A stretch of 64,000 bases of DNA. Origin: Istiophorus platypterus (lineage: Eukaryota > Chordata > Actinopteri > Istiophoriformes > Istiophoridae). Positions 62,671 to 64,000 of this stretch are shown here, piece by piece. The first letter of the stretch is position 1, and each line of letters begins with the position of its first letter. The stretch spans positions 20,710,695-20,774,694 of the forward strand of contig CM029129.1 of assembly GCA_016859345.1 (NCBI GenBank), given 5' to 3'. Below the pieces are notes generated by a model, which was not told where the DNA came from, did no database searches, and was given only the letters and a program-made list of their open reading frames with translations. A program made the translations under genes and the position numbers.

Positions 62671-64000
62671 CTTCCAAACACTCTCCGAGAATGACCATTG
62701 AATTGGTCAACATGGCCGAAATCACAGCACAGCCGTCGTCTTTAATTCACGGTGATGTTGGCGGACGATGCTGCGGTTATGAAATAAGGGTTTCAGCCGC
62801 AGAGCGGCGGCTTCGAAGCAGTTTGGACGTGACTGCTGGGTAACACGTCGTCTCGACGGGCCGCGTTTCGCCATTTCATGCTCGTTCCGCTGACTGACAA
62901 CAGAGACGAAGAAAAACATGCGAGCGAGAGCAGCATTATTCTATAAACTGTATTAAACTTGATAGAATCACTGTATATGTGAGTGCAGAGAACACACGAG
63001 GGAGGCAAACGGTTAAACGGCGGCGAAGCCACATACCAGGTTTTGACCCTGCCTTGTTCTATTTTTACAGTGACACACAAAGTTTGATTACTGATTACCG
63101 AGATAGACGAGGCGATTTACACCGAATTACGCAGTGTGTGGGTAATTTGTGAGCGGAACGGAGTGCATCGCGCGGTAAGAATTAGCTTAAAAAGCCCATT
63201 GTCAGGGGACAGCACACTTAAACAGGCCTGTAATGCTTGTGTGTGCAAGCAGAGCAGGCCGCTTCACTCCGAAGCGCGACTGTTTACTCCTAAGGTCAGC
63301 AGGCTGCGGAGCGATGCACCGTGCCGGCTCCAGGGTTTATGAGGTGAGGCTCACAATAAAGCCGGTAATTCTGTCGGCGTAATGATCGCGTGGAAAAGAC
63401 GCGGCTCGGAGTCCCGATGTGACAGTGCGGCGCGTGTTTCGCGGCGATGCGGAATATGCGCCATAACTACTCTGGGGACCGTCAAAAAACAACGCCGCAG
63501 ATGAGCGGCGTCCTTCGCGTTTACGGGCTCCGGGATGACAAGGTCAGACGATGTCGGGAGACAAAGGAAGAGTCGCGGGCCGCGGCGTAGCGCCTGGATG
63601 GGGGAAGGAAACCGAAGGCTTGCCGTCCGAACCCTCGCGTGCCCGCTGAGCGGACGACCTGGCTTTCAGCCCGCACGCTGTCCATCACCGAGGCCGAGAG
63701 CCGACCGCTGACAGGGTGTGATTTAGACAGATGGATGGCCAGACATGTGTTGTTTGTTGCCGAGAAGGTCGGACAGCGGCGTGGACGCCCCCCCCCCCCC
63801 CCCCTTTTACCGCCGGCTATGAAATTATAGCTCAGGCCCGATCGCTCCGTCTACGGGCTGATTAAAAATGCAGCAGCAAATTACGCATTTAGGCCATAAA
63901 ACTGCAAGAGGGACCCCAATAATTCACATCACAATCGGAAAAACTGTGATTACGCCATTGTGACTCAGCAGTCAATCTGGTGTGAGATGACTCAGCTCTA

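Larger units (their letters stand above)
60129..64000 (+). other. start of intron 5 of cadm1
   Basis: The stretch begins GTAAGT. No exon matching the third Ig domain (YKPQV..., C-EA-GKP) is visible up to the window end, so the intron exceeds 3.87 kb. It contains a diverged tandem duplication near its start, a CpG-rich block at about 60960-61110, an inverted repeat at 62631-62670 and a 17-nt C-run at 63788-63804. Confidence 0.85.

Noticed and set aside
60129..64000. Exon 6 (third Ig domain) of cadm1
   Set aside because: None of the frames contains the expected YKPQV start or the conserved Ig3 cysteine motifs. The exon must lie beyond the window.

Overview
The window looks like a piece of a vertebrate, almost certainly teleost fish, chromosome. 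It holds the middle of one multi-exon gene on the + strand, the cell-adhesion molecule cadm1 (also called SynCAM1, nectin-like 2 or TSLC1). Four coding exons can be placed to the base: 39770-39916, 52746-52898, 54162-54299 and 60001-centred 59970-60128. All four are phase 1-1, have lengths divisible by three, and join into 199 codons covering the first (V-type) and second (C2-type) immunoglobulin domains. The exon for the signal peptide lies upstream of the window. The exons for the third Ig domain, stalk, membrane span and cytoplasmic tail lie downstream. No other protein-coding gene, tRNA or rRNA could be supported on either strand.

Layout: 1-39769 is the 3' part of a very long intron 1. 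Introns 2 (12.8 kb), 3 (1.3 kb) and 4 (5.7 kb) follow, and 60129-64000 is the start of intron 5. The teleost assignment rests on the protein matching CADM1 rather than CADM2, 3 or 4 while differing from mammals at many positions, on weak CpG depletion, on very dense (GT)n, (TA)n, poly-C and poly-G tracts, and on fish-type dispersed repeats (near 2.35 kb, 15.76 kb and 47.45 kb). I cannot tell whether this is the cadm1a or the cadm1b copy.

The noncoding part is rich in structure. It has a Tc1-like transposon relic, two other recognisable dispersed elements, a nearly identical 525-bp tandem duplication (13.7-14.75 kb), two diverged ~170-bp tandem duplications (40.5 kb and just after exon 5 at 60.3 kb), two related GACCC-type minisatellites (24.2 and 39.2 kb), an 84-bp pre-miRNA-like inverted repeat (25.83 kb), and G-rich and purine/pyrimidine tracts able to take non-B form. 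The two observations most tied to gene function are a weak exon-3 donor followed after 13 nt by a (CA)n tract, and a shift in N-glycosylation sites relative to mammalian CADM1. I found no evidence of an unknown multi-gene system. Long apparent reading frames outside the exons are mostly products of simple repeats.
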